From Paenibacillus sp. XY044 (lineage in GTDB: Bacteria; Bacillota; Bacilli; Paenibacillales; Paenibacillaceae): a DNA stretch of 64,000 bases. Position numbers and translations under genes: made by a program. The notes under the pieces were generated by a model. That model had not been told where the DNA came from. It worked only from the letters and a program-made list of their open reading frames with translations, and did no database searches. Where the stretch lies: NCBI RefSeq assembly GCF_002257645.1, contig NZ_NQMO01000009.1, positions 62,001-126,000 on the forward strand. The letters are read 5' to 3'. Shown here one piece after another: positions 8,845 to 18,200 of the stretch (the first letter of the stretch is position 1; every line of letters starts with the position of its first letter).

Positions 8845-10272
8845 CTATGGCTGCAGATAGATCTGGAGGGAGGAAACCTGCGGACACCACCGGGATTCCT
8901 GGATTTGAAGACGCATATAACGGCTCTTAACGGCGGGGAAACGGCAGATCCGTTTGTGACCGATGACCGTACCCGTGTAAGCTGTTTTCCATGTATCTCC
9001 GTCGAAATATTCGAGCTCAAAGCGCTCAATCCGCTGGCTGTACCGGTATTCCTGCAGCACGACGTGATCAAAGGCGGTCTCCCTCTGCAGATCCAGCGTC
9101 AGCGACGCCTGCTCCGTCCCTTCAGGCGGTGCCCAGTACGTCCCCTGCTGTCCGTCAAGGACATGATCCGCCTGGTGGCCTTCTGCTTGGGCGGATGCCT
9201 CCGCCGCGGCCCCTGCCGCCAAGTCGGCGCTGAACGTGCTGCGGATCCGGTCCCCCAGCTCCTGCAGGCGCTGGACGTCCCGCTCGTGAATGAGACCGCG
9301 CCGGTCCGGCGGAAGGTTAAGAAGGAAAGTCGCGTTCCCGCCGACGGATCCATAATATACGTTCATCAGCTCATCCAGCGATTTGACCTTATCATCTTCG
9401 GAGGCGTGGTAGAACCAGCCCGGACGGATCGACGTGTTGACCTCCGCCGGGTACCAGACCAGCTCCTGCTCCTGTTCAATGACCGCCCGGCTGCCCAAGT
9501 CCTCATCCTCCGAACGGTAGCTCCGGGCAAACCCGGGATCGTCCTCCTGCTGCGATTTCGCCTGGATCTTCTCGTTATCCCGCAGCGACGCAGGCACGAC
9601 GCTCCACTCCGACTCCCGGCAGTGGCCGGCTTCGTTGCCGCACCAGCGGATATCCGGGCCGCAGACCGAGATCGCCGCCTCCGGCTGCAGCTCGCGAATC
9701 AGCGCGTAATAAGCGTCCCAGTCGTACACCTGGCGCTTGCCGTTCGGCCCCTCGCCGCAGGCACCGTCGAACCAGACGCAGAACACGTCGCCGTAACCGG
9801 TCAGCAGTTCCCTCAGCTGATTGATGAAATATTCGTTATACGCCGGCGAATCGCCGTATGTAGGTTCATGCCGGTCCCAGGGAGACAGGTAAATGCCAAA
9901 GCGTATGCCTTCTCTCCGGCAGGCCTCCGACACTTCCCGGACCACATCGCCCTGCCCGTCCTTCCACGGGCTGTTCTTGACCGAGTGCTCCGTATACCGG
10001 CTCGGCCAGAGGCAGAAGCCGTCGTGATGCTTGCAGGTCAGAATCAGCCCCTTCATCCCGGCTGACTTGATTGCTGCCACCCATTGGCCGGCATCCAGCT
10101 CCGCAGGATTAAAGATAGCCGGGTCCTCCTTCCCGTCCCCCCACTCCCGGTCCGTAAACGTGTTGACCGTAAAATGAATGAAAGCGTAGAACTCCATCTC
10201 CTGCACGGCCAGCTGCCGTTCGGTCGGCTTAACCTGTGAGGCGTATCGGATCCTTTCGGTCGTTACCATCAT
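8845..10272 (-). CDS. alpha-L-fucosidase, glycoside hydrolase family 29, with C-terminal F5/8-type module
   Basis: A 475-residue hydrolase of terminal alpha-L-fucose. No signal peptide is seen, so it acts in the cytoplasm on imported fucosides. The GH29 barrel (about 1-340) shows EFYAFIHFTVNTFTDREWGDG, LTCKHHDGFCLWPS and VWFDGACGEG, the last holding the probable nucleophile Asp. Residues about 350-475 look like an F5/8 type C/CBM32 module (DHVLDGQQGTYW and RYMRLQIQES). GGAGGG precedes tandem ATGs at 10272 and 10269; the longer frame to 10329 has no ribosome site. It is the distal gene after the ABC module. Confidence 0.92.
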   Translation of the reverse strand: MMVTTERIRYASQVKPTERQLAVQEMEFYAFIHFTVNTFTDREWGDGKEDPAIFNPAELDAGQWVAAIKSAGMKGLILTCKHHDGFCLWPSRYTEHSVKNSPWKDGQGDVVREVSEACRREGIRFGIYLSPWDRHEPTYGDSPAYNEYFINQLRELLTGYGDVFCVWFDGACGEGPNGKRQVYDWDAYYALIRELQPEAAISVCGPDIRWCGNEAGHCRESEWSVVPASLRDNEKIQAKSQQEDDPGFARSYRSEDEDLGSRAVIEQEQELVWYPAEVNTSIRPGWFYHASEDDKVKSLDELMNVYYGSVGGNATFLLNLPPDRRGLIHERDVQRLQELGDRIRSTFSADLAAGAAAEASAQAEGHQADHVLDGQQGTYWAPPEGTEQASLTLDLQRETAFDHVVLQEYRYSQRIERFELEYFDGDTWKTAYTGTVIGHKRICRFPAVKSRYMRLQIQESRWCPQVSSLQIYLQP

Positions 10273-10330
10273 GAAATGCCCTCCATCTTGGTTTTGATTA
10301 CAAGTATGAATACTTTGTTCTCCCTGCAAA

Positions 10331-10366
10331 AGCCGGATACCTGCTATGGATCTCAGATATCCGGCT
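10331..10366 (-). terminator. hairpin between binding protein and fucosidase
   Basis: An AGCCGGATA / TATCCGGCT stem with an 18-nt loop is followed on the minus strand by TTTTGC. It may act as a leaky terminator that lowers fucosidase relative to the abundant binding protein, or as an mRNA 3' stabiliser. Confidence 0.55.
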
Positions 10367-10374
10367 CCCGTCCA

Positions 10375-12009
10375 TTATTTCTTTAACGCTTTTTGGTAGA
10401 TCGCCAGGTATTGATCCAGCTGCAGTCCCTTGAAGCCGGCGACGTAGCTGTCCCAATCTTTGTCGATGTCTTTGTTGCCCGTCACGAACTGCGCCAGGCT
10501 CGACTTCACATAATCGGTCAGCGACTTCTGCATTTGCGCAACCGTCATGGCGTCCGCGGGATCAATGAACGTATCTGCAGGATACACAACTTCCGGCTTG
10601 GCGAAAGGCTCGTATTTTTTGGCGGCCAGCCACAAGCGGTATTCGTAGGCTCCGTTCCCCAGCGGATCGCTCGGGGCGGCAAAAGATTCGCGGATGGAAT
10701 TGAGCATTTGCATCGTGCCGAGCTGCCACCAGTAATTATCCAGCGTCGTTTCTCCGTTCGCGGATGGAGCTTTCGGAACGACTTCGTACTTCGCCGGTTT
10801 GCCGTTGTAGTCCAGCTTGCCGCTGTCCGCTTTTTTCCAGCCTTCGCCGTCAAAGCCCCAGGAGGTCATAACCGTTCCTTCCTCGGACCAGAGATAATCC
10901 GCCAGTTTGATGGCAGCCACCTGCTCCTCCTTCGTCGCCTTGTTCGTAATCACGAACTCTCCGCCGCCCGCGCCGATGCTGTAGCCTGTCAGCTGGACTC
11001 CGTCTGGTCCTTTCAGCGGAGGAACGACGTCGTAATCCTTATGTCTGGGATTCGAGCCATCCACGCTGAAGGCGCTGCTGAGCAGCGCGTATCCGACGGT
11101 GCCCACGGCAGCGTCCTGCTTGTTGGCCAGCTGCTTCACCGCATCGTTGTTCTGTGTAAAAACCGCTTTATCCATCAAGCCTTCGGCAAACAGCTTACGT
11201 AAATACTTCAGTCCTTCTTTCCATTCGGGCTGCGCCGGCGAATAAATGACCTGGCCATCCTTGACGCTTAAGTAATCCGAGGTGTTGTCATAGATAAAGG
11301 CGTTCATCAGGAACGAATCCACGCCGCCTCCCCATACGCCGTCGGAAGAGGTCGTGAACGGGATTTCGTCGGCTTTGCCGTTGCCGTTCGGGTCTTTCTC
11401 TTTAAAGGCCTTCAGCACGTTGTAAAACTCATCGGTCGTCGTCGGCATCGACAGGCCCAGCTTCTCCAGCCAGGCGGTATTGATCCACATCCGCTGCCCA
11501 TAGGTGCAGTGCAGACATTCGTTCAGCTTCGGCAGTGCGTAAATTTTTCCGTCCGGAGCGACCATGCCCTGCTTGAGGTAAGATACGTCCTCCATCGCCT
11601 TTTTAATATTGGGGGCGTACTGATCGATCAGATCGTTCAGCGGGATAAAGGCTCCCTGCTGGCCATATTTGATCTGGTCCGCCTTGGATATGCCCGCATT
11701 CATAATGACGGCCGGGTAATCGCCGCTCGCCAGTAGCAGCAGCTTCTTGTCGCTGAAGCCCGCGTCCGGCACCGTACTCCAATTAAACTTGATGCCGAGC
11801 TTGTCCTCAATGTACTTGGAGAATTTGTTGACGTCCATGTTTTCGATCCCCGCCTGCTGCGGTGCGAATACCGACAGCTCCACCGGTTTACTAGGATCCG
11901 AGGCAGCAGCCCCTGCGTCATTCTGCTCCTGCTTGGAACCGCCGCATGCCGACAATAGAAGGGATAATACCAGTAACACGCTCAAGCCAATAAATGCCCG
12001 TTTTTTCAA
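10375..12009 (-). CDS. sugar ABC transporter substrate-binding lipoprotein (LplA-like, large type)
   Basis: A 544-residue exported lipoprotein. The signal peptide KKRAFIGLSVLLVLSLLLSAC ends in the lipobox LSAC. The mature part carries the large-family features KFSKYIEDKLGIKFNWSTVP, YPAVIMNAG, GQQGAFIPLNDLIDQYAPNI and DPNGNGKADEIPFT (an EF-hand-like calcium loop common in this family). The start is TTG at 12009, set by AAAGGAGGAG 4-5 nt upstream; the ATG at 12039 would place that site inside the gene. It works with the two LplC/LplB permeases immediately upstream. The fucosidase downstream suggests a fucosylated oligosaccharide. Confidence 0.9.
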   Translation of the reverse strand: MKKRAFIGLSVLLVLSLLLSACGGSKQEQNDAGAAASDPSKPVELSVFAPQQAGIENMDVNKFSKYIEDKLGIKFNWSTVPDAGFSDKKLLLLASGDYPAVIMNAGISKADQIKYGQQGAFIPLNDLIDQYAPNIKKAMEDVSYLKQGMVAPDGKIYALPKLNECLHCTYGQRMWINTAWLEKLGLSMPTTTDEFYNVLKAFKEKDPNGNGKADEIPFTTSSDGVWGGGVDSFLMNAFIYDNTSDYLSVKDGQVIYSPAQPEWKEGLKYLRKLFAEGLMDKAVFTQNNDAVKQLANKQDAAVGTVGYALLSSAFSVDGSNPRHKDYDVVPPLKGPDGVQLTGYSIGAGGGEFVITNKATKEEQVAAIKLADYLWSEEGTVMTSWGFDGEGWKKADSGKLDYNGKPAKYEVVPKAPSANGETTLDNYWWQLGTMQMLNSIRESFAAPSDPLGNGAYEYRLWLAAKKYEPFAKPEVVYPADTFIDPADAMTVAQMQKSLTDYVKSSLAQFVTGNKDIDKDWDSYVAGFKGLQLDQYLAIYQKALKK

Positions 12010-12129
12010 AGAAACTCCTCCTTTGCTTAAATGGCTCATATCATTGCCCCCTTGTAAATGACAACTTCAAAAGTATCCTGCAGCGATAATCCGGCCCACA
12101 CCCCCCTTACATAATTCCGTCCACGGCCT

Positions 12130-13023
12130 TCATCCCTTCAGCGATCCGATCATGACCCCTTTAACAAAGTGCTTCTGGACAAACGGATAAATGATCAGCA
12201 CCGGCGCGCTGGAGACGACAATGAGCGAATATTTCAGCAGATCCTTCAGTCCCTGCTGCACGAGCAGGCTGTTCACATTGGTCATCATGTCGGAATTTTC
12301 CGAGCTTAGGATGAGAATGTTCCGCAGGAAGATTTGCAGGGGGAACATGCTGTTGTCTTTTAGGTAAATGAGTGCATTAAAGTAAGCATTCCAGTGCCCG
12401 ATGGCATACATCAGGAACAATACCGCGAGGATGGGCTTCGATAACGGCAGCACGACCTGCATAAAAAATCTCATGTCGCTGCACCCGTCCATCTCAGCGG
12501 CTTCGGCCAGCTCGTCGGGAAGCGACTGGAAGAACGTTCTGGCAATGATGACCTGAAATACGGCCAGCGCGCCGGGAATGATCATGGCCCATCTCGTATT
12601 GACCATTCCCAAAGATTTGACGAGCAAATAGTTCGGAATCAGTCCGCCGTCGAAAAACATCGTAAACACGATCAGGATCATAATCAGTCCGCGGCCGTAA
12701 AACGTTTTGCGGGCCAGCGGATAGGCCAGCATCACGGTGAACGAAACGTTAATGAGCGTACCCACGACCGAATAAAAGAGCGAATTGCCGAATCCGATCA
12801 AAATATCGGAATTTTGGAAGACCGCCTTGTAGCCAACCAGGCTGAAATCCACGGGCCAGAGCCACACTTTTCCAGACGTAACCGCCGCCGGCGAGCTGAA
12901 GGATGCGCTCAGCACATGCAGCAAAGGAAATAAAATGACGATCAGCACCAGCGATAGAAACAGGTAGACGATGCCCAGAAACATCCGGTCCGCTACCGCT
13001 TCGCGTATTTTCGTTGAATGCAC
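12130..13023 (-). CDS. sugar ABC transporter permease, LplC/YtcP type
   Basis: A 297-residue membrane subunit with six predicted helices. The EAA loop is ELAEAAEMDGCSDMRFFMQVVLPLSKP, and the C-terminus QKHFVKGVMIGSLKG is the hallmark of the LplC group. The start is GTG at 13023, because AGGAGGT lies 9 nt before it and inside the longer ATG (13044) reading. It is separated from the upstream LplB gene by only 14 bp, so the two are co-translated. Confidence 0.92.
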   Translation of the reverse strand: MHSTKIREAVADRMFLGIVYLFLSLVLIVILFPLLHVLSASFSSPAAVTSGKVWLWPVDFSLVGYKAVFQNSDILIGFGNSLFYSVVGTLINVSFTVMLAYPLARKTFYGRGLIMILIVFTMFFDGGLIPNYLLVKSLGMVNTRWAMIIPGALAVFQVIIARTFFQSLPDELAEAAEMDGCSDMRFFMQVVLPLSKPILAVLFLMYAIGHWNAYFNALIYLKDNSMFPLQIFLRNILILSSENSDMMTNVNSLLVQQGLKDLLKYSLIVVSSAPVLIIYPFVQKHFVKGVMIGSLKG

Positions 13024-13037
13024 GCTTTTCGCACCTC

Positions 13038-14012
13038 CTACCATAAACTGTTGGACGAGATTTTTTTGGCGACGAAATTGACAAGGATCAGCAGCACAAA
13101 GTTAATGACCGAGTTGAACAGCCCGATCGCGGCCGAGAAGCTGAAATTGGCACCCAGCAAGCCGATCTTGTAAACGTAAGTCGAAATGACCTCCGAGGTG
13201 TTCAAATTCAGCGGATTTTGCATCAAATAGATCTTCTCGAAGCCCAGTCCCATAATCTGTCCCAGGTTCAGAATCAGCATGATGACGATGACCGGAACGA
13301 GGCTGGGAAGGTCGATATGGACAATTTTCTGAAACCGGGAAGCTCCGTCCACCTTGGCAGCTTCGTATAAATCGGGATTGACCCCGGACAGCGCGGCGAT
13401 ATAAATAATGGCCCCGTAACCGGTGAACTGCCACACATCCGAGAGAACGTAAATCGATTTAAAGTATCCCGCCTTGCCCATAAAATCGATCGGTTCTATC
13501 CCGAGCGATCTGAAGATATTGCTCAAGAGCCCGACGTTCGGAGATAAATTGACGATCAGGATCGAGACGATCACGACCGTCGATATGAAGTAAGGGGCAT
13601 AAGTAATCATTTGGACCGATTTTTTGAATAAGCCGTTGCGAATTTCATTCAGCGCCAGCGCCAGTATGATCGGCGCGGGAAATCCGATGGCCATGCCGTA
13701 CAGCGAGATTTCAAGCGTGTTCTTAAAGTACTGCCAGAAAAACGGGGTATCGAACAGCTGCTTGAAGTACTTCAGCCCGGCCCAGGGGCTGCCGAGGATA
13801 CCCTGTACGACGTTATACTCCTTAAATGCGATGATGACGCCGAACATGGGCACGTACTTGAAAATGATAATATAAAGCAGAGGGAGAAAGACGAGCAAAT
13901 AAAACTGCCAGTGCTTCCTGATTTTCCGGCCGGCCTGTGACCCCGCCCTCTTCCGGCGGGCGGCCAATCCGGGGGGATGCGGCGAAGCCGCCTTGCTGCT
14001 AGTTGCTTCCAT
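13038..14012 (-). CDS. sugar ABC transporter permease, LplB/YteP type
   Basis: A 324-residue membrane protein. A basic N-terminal tail (about 30 residues) precedes six helices starting at FYLLVFLPLLYIIIFKYVPMFG, the family signature. GVIIAFKEYNVVQGILGSPWAGLKYF and the EAA loop (DLYEAAKVDGASRFQKIVHIDLPSL) follow. It ends NFVAKKISSNSLW, typical of LplB partners. AAAGGAG precedes the ATG. It is the first transport gene after the membrane AraC regulator. Confidence 0.92.
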   Translation of the reverse strand: MEATSSKAASPHPPGLAARRKRAGSQAGRKIRKHWQFYLLVFLPLLYIIIFKYVPMFGVIIAFKEYNVVQGILGSPWAGLKYFKQLFDTPFFWQYFKNTLEISLYGMAIGFPAPIILALALNEIRNGLFKKSVQMITYAPYFISTVVIVSILIVNLSPNVGLLSNIFRSLGIEPIDFMGKAGYFKSIYVLSDVWQFTGYGAIIYIAALSGVNPDLYEAAKVDGASRFQKIVHIDLPSLVPVIVIMLILNLGQIMGLGFEKIYLMQNPLNLNTSEVISTYVYKIGLLGANFSFSAAIGLFNSVINFVLLILVNFVAKKISSNSLW

Positions 14013-14078
14013 ACCTGCCGACTCTCCTTTGCGCTTGAGTTGCCTTCATGTTATCGGCACGGCACGGCAGCGTTCAAT

Positions 14079-14178
14079 ATACAACTTTCGCCCGGTCAAC
14101 TTATTTCCGCGGCCCTGCTGAATCGGCGATCCGATAGGATAAGGCTGGCGGGGTAAACCTTTTTCTCCATACAACTTT
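14079..14178 (-). promoter_or_regulatory. control region of the fucoside operon with direct repeats
   Basis: Two exact copies of AAAGTTGTAT (minus strand, ending at 14079 and 14169) are exactly 90 bp apart in the 257-bp gap before the first permease. AraC proteins bind direct repeats, so these may be the operator. A TTGACC element lies a few bases before the proximal copy. Inference from position and repetition. Confidence 0.35.
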
Positions 14179-14269
14179 TTTCTGTTCAGCCTGGTCCAGA
14201 CCGCAAAAATCCCGCAGGGATCTTTCCCGGCGGGATTCGGAACCTTGAGGAACCGGTGCACATGGCCTG

Positions 14270-16522
14270 TCAGAGAGCGGCAGAGTCCCGCTCATCCCGG
14301 GTAAAGTGATCACGGTATTCCCCTGGAGACAGGCCAACGATTTTTTTAAACATCCGACCGAACGAAATGACATTCAAATATCCGACCTCTTCGGCGATTT
14401 CCAGAACGGCATGATCCGTATTCTCCAGGAGTGTCCGGGCGCGGCCGACCCTAAGCTCGATTAAATAATCCACGAACTTCTGCCCGGTTTCCTCCTTGAA
14501 CAATTTGCTGAGCGTTTTGGACGGGAGGTCAAACCGGTCGCTGAGGAAGTCGAGCGACAAATCCGGATTGGTAAATTCCCGTTCCATCGTTTCGCGGACC
14601 TTGCGGATCGTATCCGAATGATTCCGGGTAACCTGGATTTGCAGAAGCTGTTCATAACACCGTTCCAGCGTCCGCATGAAGCTCTCCTCCACCTGCTCGA
14701 AGGTATCGGATGCATGCAGCGCCAGCTGCAGGGGACGGTGTCCGGCCTCATCCCACAGCTCCTGATACTCCTTCGTCATCTTGCCCATTTCCCGCCCGAT
14801 GGAATAGATCAAATAATCCGCCAGACTGACGATATGGTCGCGGCTCAGCAGATGCTGCCCGATACCCTGAATCAATTGGTCGTATTTATCCTTCCAGTCC
14901 GGCTTGCCCAGCCGGAACGATTGGGCGATCGCGTGGACCAGCTGAAAATAATCGAACATGGCGACCTGGTCCTCTTTGGCTAGCGAATCATAGAATATGA
15001 TCCGGTTGCTGCCGAGAACCATTTTATATTTCAGAGCCTGTTGGGCCTGGGCGTAAGATTCCGGGATCTCGGCCGGGCAACCGGCCGCTGCTCCCGCACC
15101 GATCGTTACGGTAAGCTTCAAATGCTCCTGCACCCATTTTCTCGCATGATCCAGCATACCCGTGACCCGGCCGCGGGGTTCGTCCGACTCCTCGATTTGC
15201 ACAAGCACCCCGAGCCCGTCGCCTGATATCCATTCCGTCCACACGATCCCCCCGTGCTCCTGGGCGGTTTCCTGGATCACGCTCTTCAAGGCGAACTTCA
15301 TCAAATACTGGTCTTCTTGGGTAAATTGGCTGCAGAACGAACCAAACTTGTCGATCTCCACGACGCACACGACCTGCGGCATATCGAGATCGTTGAGCTG
15401 CATCGTGTCCCGCAGCACCTCCCACTCCTCGGATTTTGGAAGATGCTGTCCCTCGACCAGCTGCTGGAACAAATACGCCTTCTTGACGTGCAGATCCTCG
15501 CGGAACTGGCGCTGGTAGGTGTTGGACTGCTCCAGCATCTGGTTAATAGCGGACTGCAGAAATGTAAACTCGTCCTGCCCGCTGCCCTGCATCAGGGTCG
15601 CCGCCTTCGTCTGGGATAATTTCTGCACCTGGGTGACGATCCTTTCGATCGGCTTGTAATTTTTCCGTGCGGCATAGACGATCCATAAGCCGCCCGCGGC
15701 GATCATGACGATACCGAGGATGAACCAGACGTTATAGAGCTGGCTTGCCACGTCCACCCATTTTCCGTTAATCAGTCCGCTCTGGTAATCCCAGCCGGTC
15801 ACCGGCGAAATGGCGCTCGACACGATGCTCCGCTCCTGCTCCGATTTACCGATCGGCAGGACGTCTCCACCGGCCTTATCGATAATGTGGATGTAGCTGA
15901 CATTCCGGCTGTACATGCTTTCGATTAATCGGTTCAGCCCATCCGCCGGTACGTTCACGACCAGGAATCCCTGCCCGGTCTTCAGGAAAGGCGCCTTCAG
16001 CGCAAGGCTCACGACCCGCTTCGGCCCTTTGATGCTGAACTCTTCAAAATTCCGGATGCCGCTCCAGCCCTCATCCTTTTTGGCCTGCTCAATATACGGC
16101 TTGATAAAAGGGGAATCCGGATAATCTTCCAGGCTCGAGCTGGTCGCATTGCTCAGGACAAAACCGTCTCTGGATCGCACGAGATAAATAGAATCCACCA
16201 AGGGATAGGAATTTCTAAAATTATTCATAAACTTAACGATCCGCATGTTGAGGTAGTAGTCGTTTTCGGTTCCGCTTTTATAAAAGGTGGACAGATCCGG
16301 ATTATTAAGCAGCTCCGTCATCAGCATCTGCTCGATCGTTTTAAGGGAAGAGTCAATGGAGCTCATCGCCTGCAGCATCAGCGTTTCATTGGCTTTAACG
16401 GCTTCCTTGCGGCTCTGATCGCCAAGCATTTGAAAGAAGACGAAAAAAATAAACGAAATGACGATTAAAAAAGCCGGCATATATGATAAAAGCTGGCGGT
16501 AAAACCAATTCCGTTTTCCCAT
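14270..16522 (-). CDS. membrane-anchored AraC-type regulator of the fucoside locus
   Basis: A 750-residue one-component regulator. It has TM1 (about 12-33), an extracellular Cache-like sensor (about 34-275) and TM2 (WFILGIVMIAAGGLWIVYAA). A cytoplasmic coiled/HAMP-like part and a degenerate GGDEF-like middle (VCVVEIDKFGSFCSQF) follow. The C-terminal AraC DNA-binding domain includes LDFLSDRFDLPSKTLSKLFKEETG and VLEIAEEVGYLNVISFGRMFKK. ATG 16522 is chosen over GTG 16534, which would overlap the AAGGAG site. It probably senses an extracellular sugar or binding-protein complex and activates the downstream permease genes. Architecture and position match those of the genes at 30563 and 41774. Confidence 0.9.
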   Translation of the reverse strand: MGKRNWFYRQLLSYMPAFLIVISFIFFVFFQMLGDQSRKEAVKANETLMLQAMSSIDSSLKTIEQMLMTELLNNPDLSTFYKSGTENDYYLNMRIVKFMNNFRNSYPLVDSIYLVRSRDGFVLSNATSSSLEDYPDSPFIKPYIEQAKKDEGWSGIRNFEEFSIKGPKRVVSLALKAPFLKTGQGFLVVNVPADGLNRLIESMYSRNVSYIHIIDKAGGDVLPIGKSEQERSIVSSAISPVTGWDYQSGLINGKWVDVASQLYNVWFILGIVMIAAGGLWIVYAARKNYKPIERIVTQVQKLSQTKAATLMQGSGQDEFTFLQSAINQMLEQSNTYQRQFREDLHVKKAYLFQQLVEGQHLPKSEEWEVLRDTMQLNDLDMPQVVCVVEIDKFGSFCSQFTQEDQYLMKFALKSVIQETAQEHGGIVWTEWISGDGLGVLVQIEESDEPRGRVTGMLDHARKWVQEHLKLTVTIGAGAAAGCPAEIPESYAQAQQALKYKMVLGSNRIIFYDSLAKEDQVAMFDYFQLVHAIAQSFRLGKPDWKDKYDQLIQGIGQHLLSRDHIVSLADYLIYSIGREMGKMTKEYQELWDEAGHRPLQLALHASDTFEQVEESFMRTLERCYEQLLQIQVTRNHSDTIRKVRETMEREFTNPDLSLDFLSDRFDLPSKTLSKLFKEETGQKFVDYLIELRVGRARTLLENTDHAVLEIAEEVGYLNVISFGRMFKKIVGLSPGEYRDHFTRDERDSAAL

Positions 16523-16565
16523 CCGTTCCTGCACTCCTTATGTAGGGCTCCTGATCTACTGCTAA

Positions 16566-16581
16566 AATAAAACGCTTTCAT
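16566..16581. promoter_or_regulatory. candidate cre (CcpA) site upstream of the AraC regulator
   Basis: AATAAAACGCTTTCAT has two mismatches to WTGNAARCGNWWNCAW, with a perfect right half, 44 bp before the regulator start. The rest of 16582-16862 shows no gene or clear structure. Confidence 0.4.
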
Positions 16582-16880
16582 ATTTTGTTCCAATTATAGC
16601 ATCCCGCGGCCCCGAATTCATTAGTTCAATACGCATAACGAAAAAAAGCCCCTGAGCGGTGCATGTTGATGCCTCTTTATTTTAATCCCGGTCGAGGTCC
16701 GGTTTGTTGAATGAAACGATCCTATTTGTTGTAAAAAACGATCTATATCCATCATTTTAAAGTGCCGGCTTTCCAAATTTTCGCTTAGAGCCGCAAGGTT
16801 TTACCACTTATTTTCCAGTTTATGGCTTTGCCTAGTCCGTCCTCCTCCCGTTATAATGCCTCGTGAAGGAGATGATTTCG

Positions 16881-17534
16881 ATGACAACCAAAAAATGGGC
16901 AGTTACCTCGATCCTCGTCGTCCTCTTAGTCATTCAAAGCTTCGCATGGAAGGCTGATCATGCCGAAGCGGCTCCCGTCCTTAAATTAGGGAGCGAGGAT
17001 CCCAAAGTTTCTGATTTACAGTACCGGCTGCAGGTGCTCGGTCTTTATGCCGGCACGCTTGACGGAAATTACGGCCCCGGCACGGAGGCCAGCGTCAAAC
17101 AGTTCCAGAAGGAGTACGGCGCGGTGGCAGATGGTACGGTCGGTCCTGCCACATGGAGGAAGCTCCGAATGTACACCTTAAGTAAAAACGATATGGAGAT
17201 TATGGCTAAAATCATCTACAGCGAAGCCCGCGGCGAGTCCTATAAAGGACAGGTAGCCGTCGGTGCCGTCGTCATGAACCGGATCCAGTCGGACGAGTTC
17301 CCGGACACGATTCAAGGCGTCGTTTTTCAGAAAAACGCATTCACCGCCGTCAGCGACGGCCAGTATGGCATGAAGCCGAACCGGACCGCCTACCTTGCCG
17401 CCATCGATGCCGTGCGCGGATGGGACCCGACCCATAACTCCCTCTACTACTATAATCCGAAAACGGCAACGAATAAGTGGATTTGGACGCGTGCCCGTAC
17501 CGTTAATATCGGACGTCATGTATTTGCCATTTGA
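16881..17534 (+). CDS. sleB: spore cortex-lytic-type cell wall hydrolase (SleB-like)
   Basis: A 217-residue exported protein. It has a signal peptide (about 1-30, ending near AEAAP), then a peptidoglycan-binding type 1 domain (LGSEDPKVSDLQYRLQVLGLY and GTVGPATWRKL, about 35-98). Residues 108-217 are the Hydrolase_2 domain (IIYSEARGESYKGQVAVGAVVMNRI, LYYYNPKTATNKW), a lytic transglycosylase fold with the catalytic Glu in SEARGE. SleB depolymerises spore cortex during germination. No YpeB partner follows, so a vegetative CwlJ/SleB paralog is possible. ATG 16881 is preferred because AAGGAG lies 9 nt upstream. Monocistronic with its own terminator. Confidence 0.87.
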   Translation: MTTKKWAVTSILVVLLVIQSFAWKADHAEAAPVLKLGSEDPKVSDLQYRLQVLGLYAGTLDGNYGPGTEASVKQFQKEYGAVADGTVGPATWRKLRMYTLSKNDMEIMAKIIYSEARGESYKGQVAVGAVVMNRIQSDEFPDTIQGVVFQKNAFTAVSDGQYGMKPNRTAYLAAIDAVRGWDPTHNSLYYYNPKTATNKWIWTRARTVNIGRHVFAI

Positions 17535-17547
17535 TTTCAAAGTACAT

Positions 17548-17581
17548 AGGCCCAAGGGATCATGCCCCTGGGCCTTTTTTC
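17548..17581 (+). terminator. rho-independent terminator of sleB
   Basis: An AGGCCCA / TGGGCCT stem extends into an AGGG/CCCC inner part with a run of T's after it, 13 bp past the stop codon. Confidence 0.85.
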
Positions 17582-17641
17582 ATTGCGGCTGAATCGTGTC
17601 CCAATGCTCTAGCGGTCACATCCTGCTCCTCCAGACAGGGC

Positions 17642-18094
17642 CTACCCCGCGGTATTCGACTTCATTTCTTCCAGCAGTTGACCAAACCGGTCGAAATTCT
17701 CCTCATTGCCGTTGATGCAGATTTGTTTGATAGGCTCGAACTGCTTATCCTTTTTGAACGTCTGGCGAAAAGTAACTTTGGTTCGTCCCTGCTCTTCTTC
17801 AAACGTAGCCGTAACGCGGAATTGGGGCTCGGAGAGATGATCCAGCACAACCCGTTCCATAGGAACGATCTCTACAAAAACGCTCTCGTTCGGATAATCC
17901 CGGCCATCCGGTCCGTGCATGGTGAATTTCCAGGCTCCGCCCGGCGTGATGTCGATTTGATGAAAAGTATTCGTGAACCCGTGCGGCCCCCACCAGCGAG
18001 CCAATAAATCCGGAGTCGTCCAGGCCTGATACACGAGGTGCCGCGGTGCGTCGAATTCCCGTGTGGAAATAATTTCGTTCTTTCCATTCGTCAT
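17642..18094 (-). CDS. SRPBCC/AHSA1 (START-like) family protein
   Basis: A 150-residue cytoplasmic protein with the AHSA1 signature TREFDAPRHLVYQAWTTPDLLARWWGP near the N-terminus. GGAWKFTMHGPDGRDYP follows in the middle and a C-terminal helix (NFDRFGQLLEEMKS) lies over the ligand cavity. Small bacterial members have no settled function. AAGGAGG sits 7-8 nt before the ATG at 18094; the longer reading frame to 18151 lacks a site. No obvious functional partner adjoins it; a tandem repeat and a terminator lie upstream. Confidence 0.85.
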   Translation of the reverse strand: MTNGKNEIISTREFDAPRHLVYQAWTTPDLLARWWGPHGFTNTFHQIDITPGGAWKFTMHGPDGRDYPNESVFVEIVPMERVVLDHLSEPQFRVTATFEEEQGRTKVTFRQTFKKDKQFEPIKQICINGNEENFDRFGQLLEEMKSNTAG

Positions 18095-18200
18095 GCCAAT
18101 AACCTCCTTACTGGTTAAGTTTTTTAGGCGCCTGTTTTTACCGGTAGGCACATTATAAAAGGTTACGCCGCGTCAGGTGCAAGCATTTATTGCGACACAA

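Noticed and set aside
8812..10065. Plus-strand frame of 417 codons opposite the fucosidase gene
   Set aside because: Antisense shadow with low-complexity Arg/Pro/Val content; the opposite strand encodes a complete GH29 enzyme.
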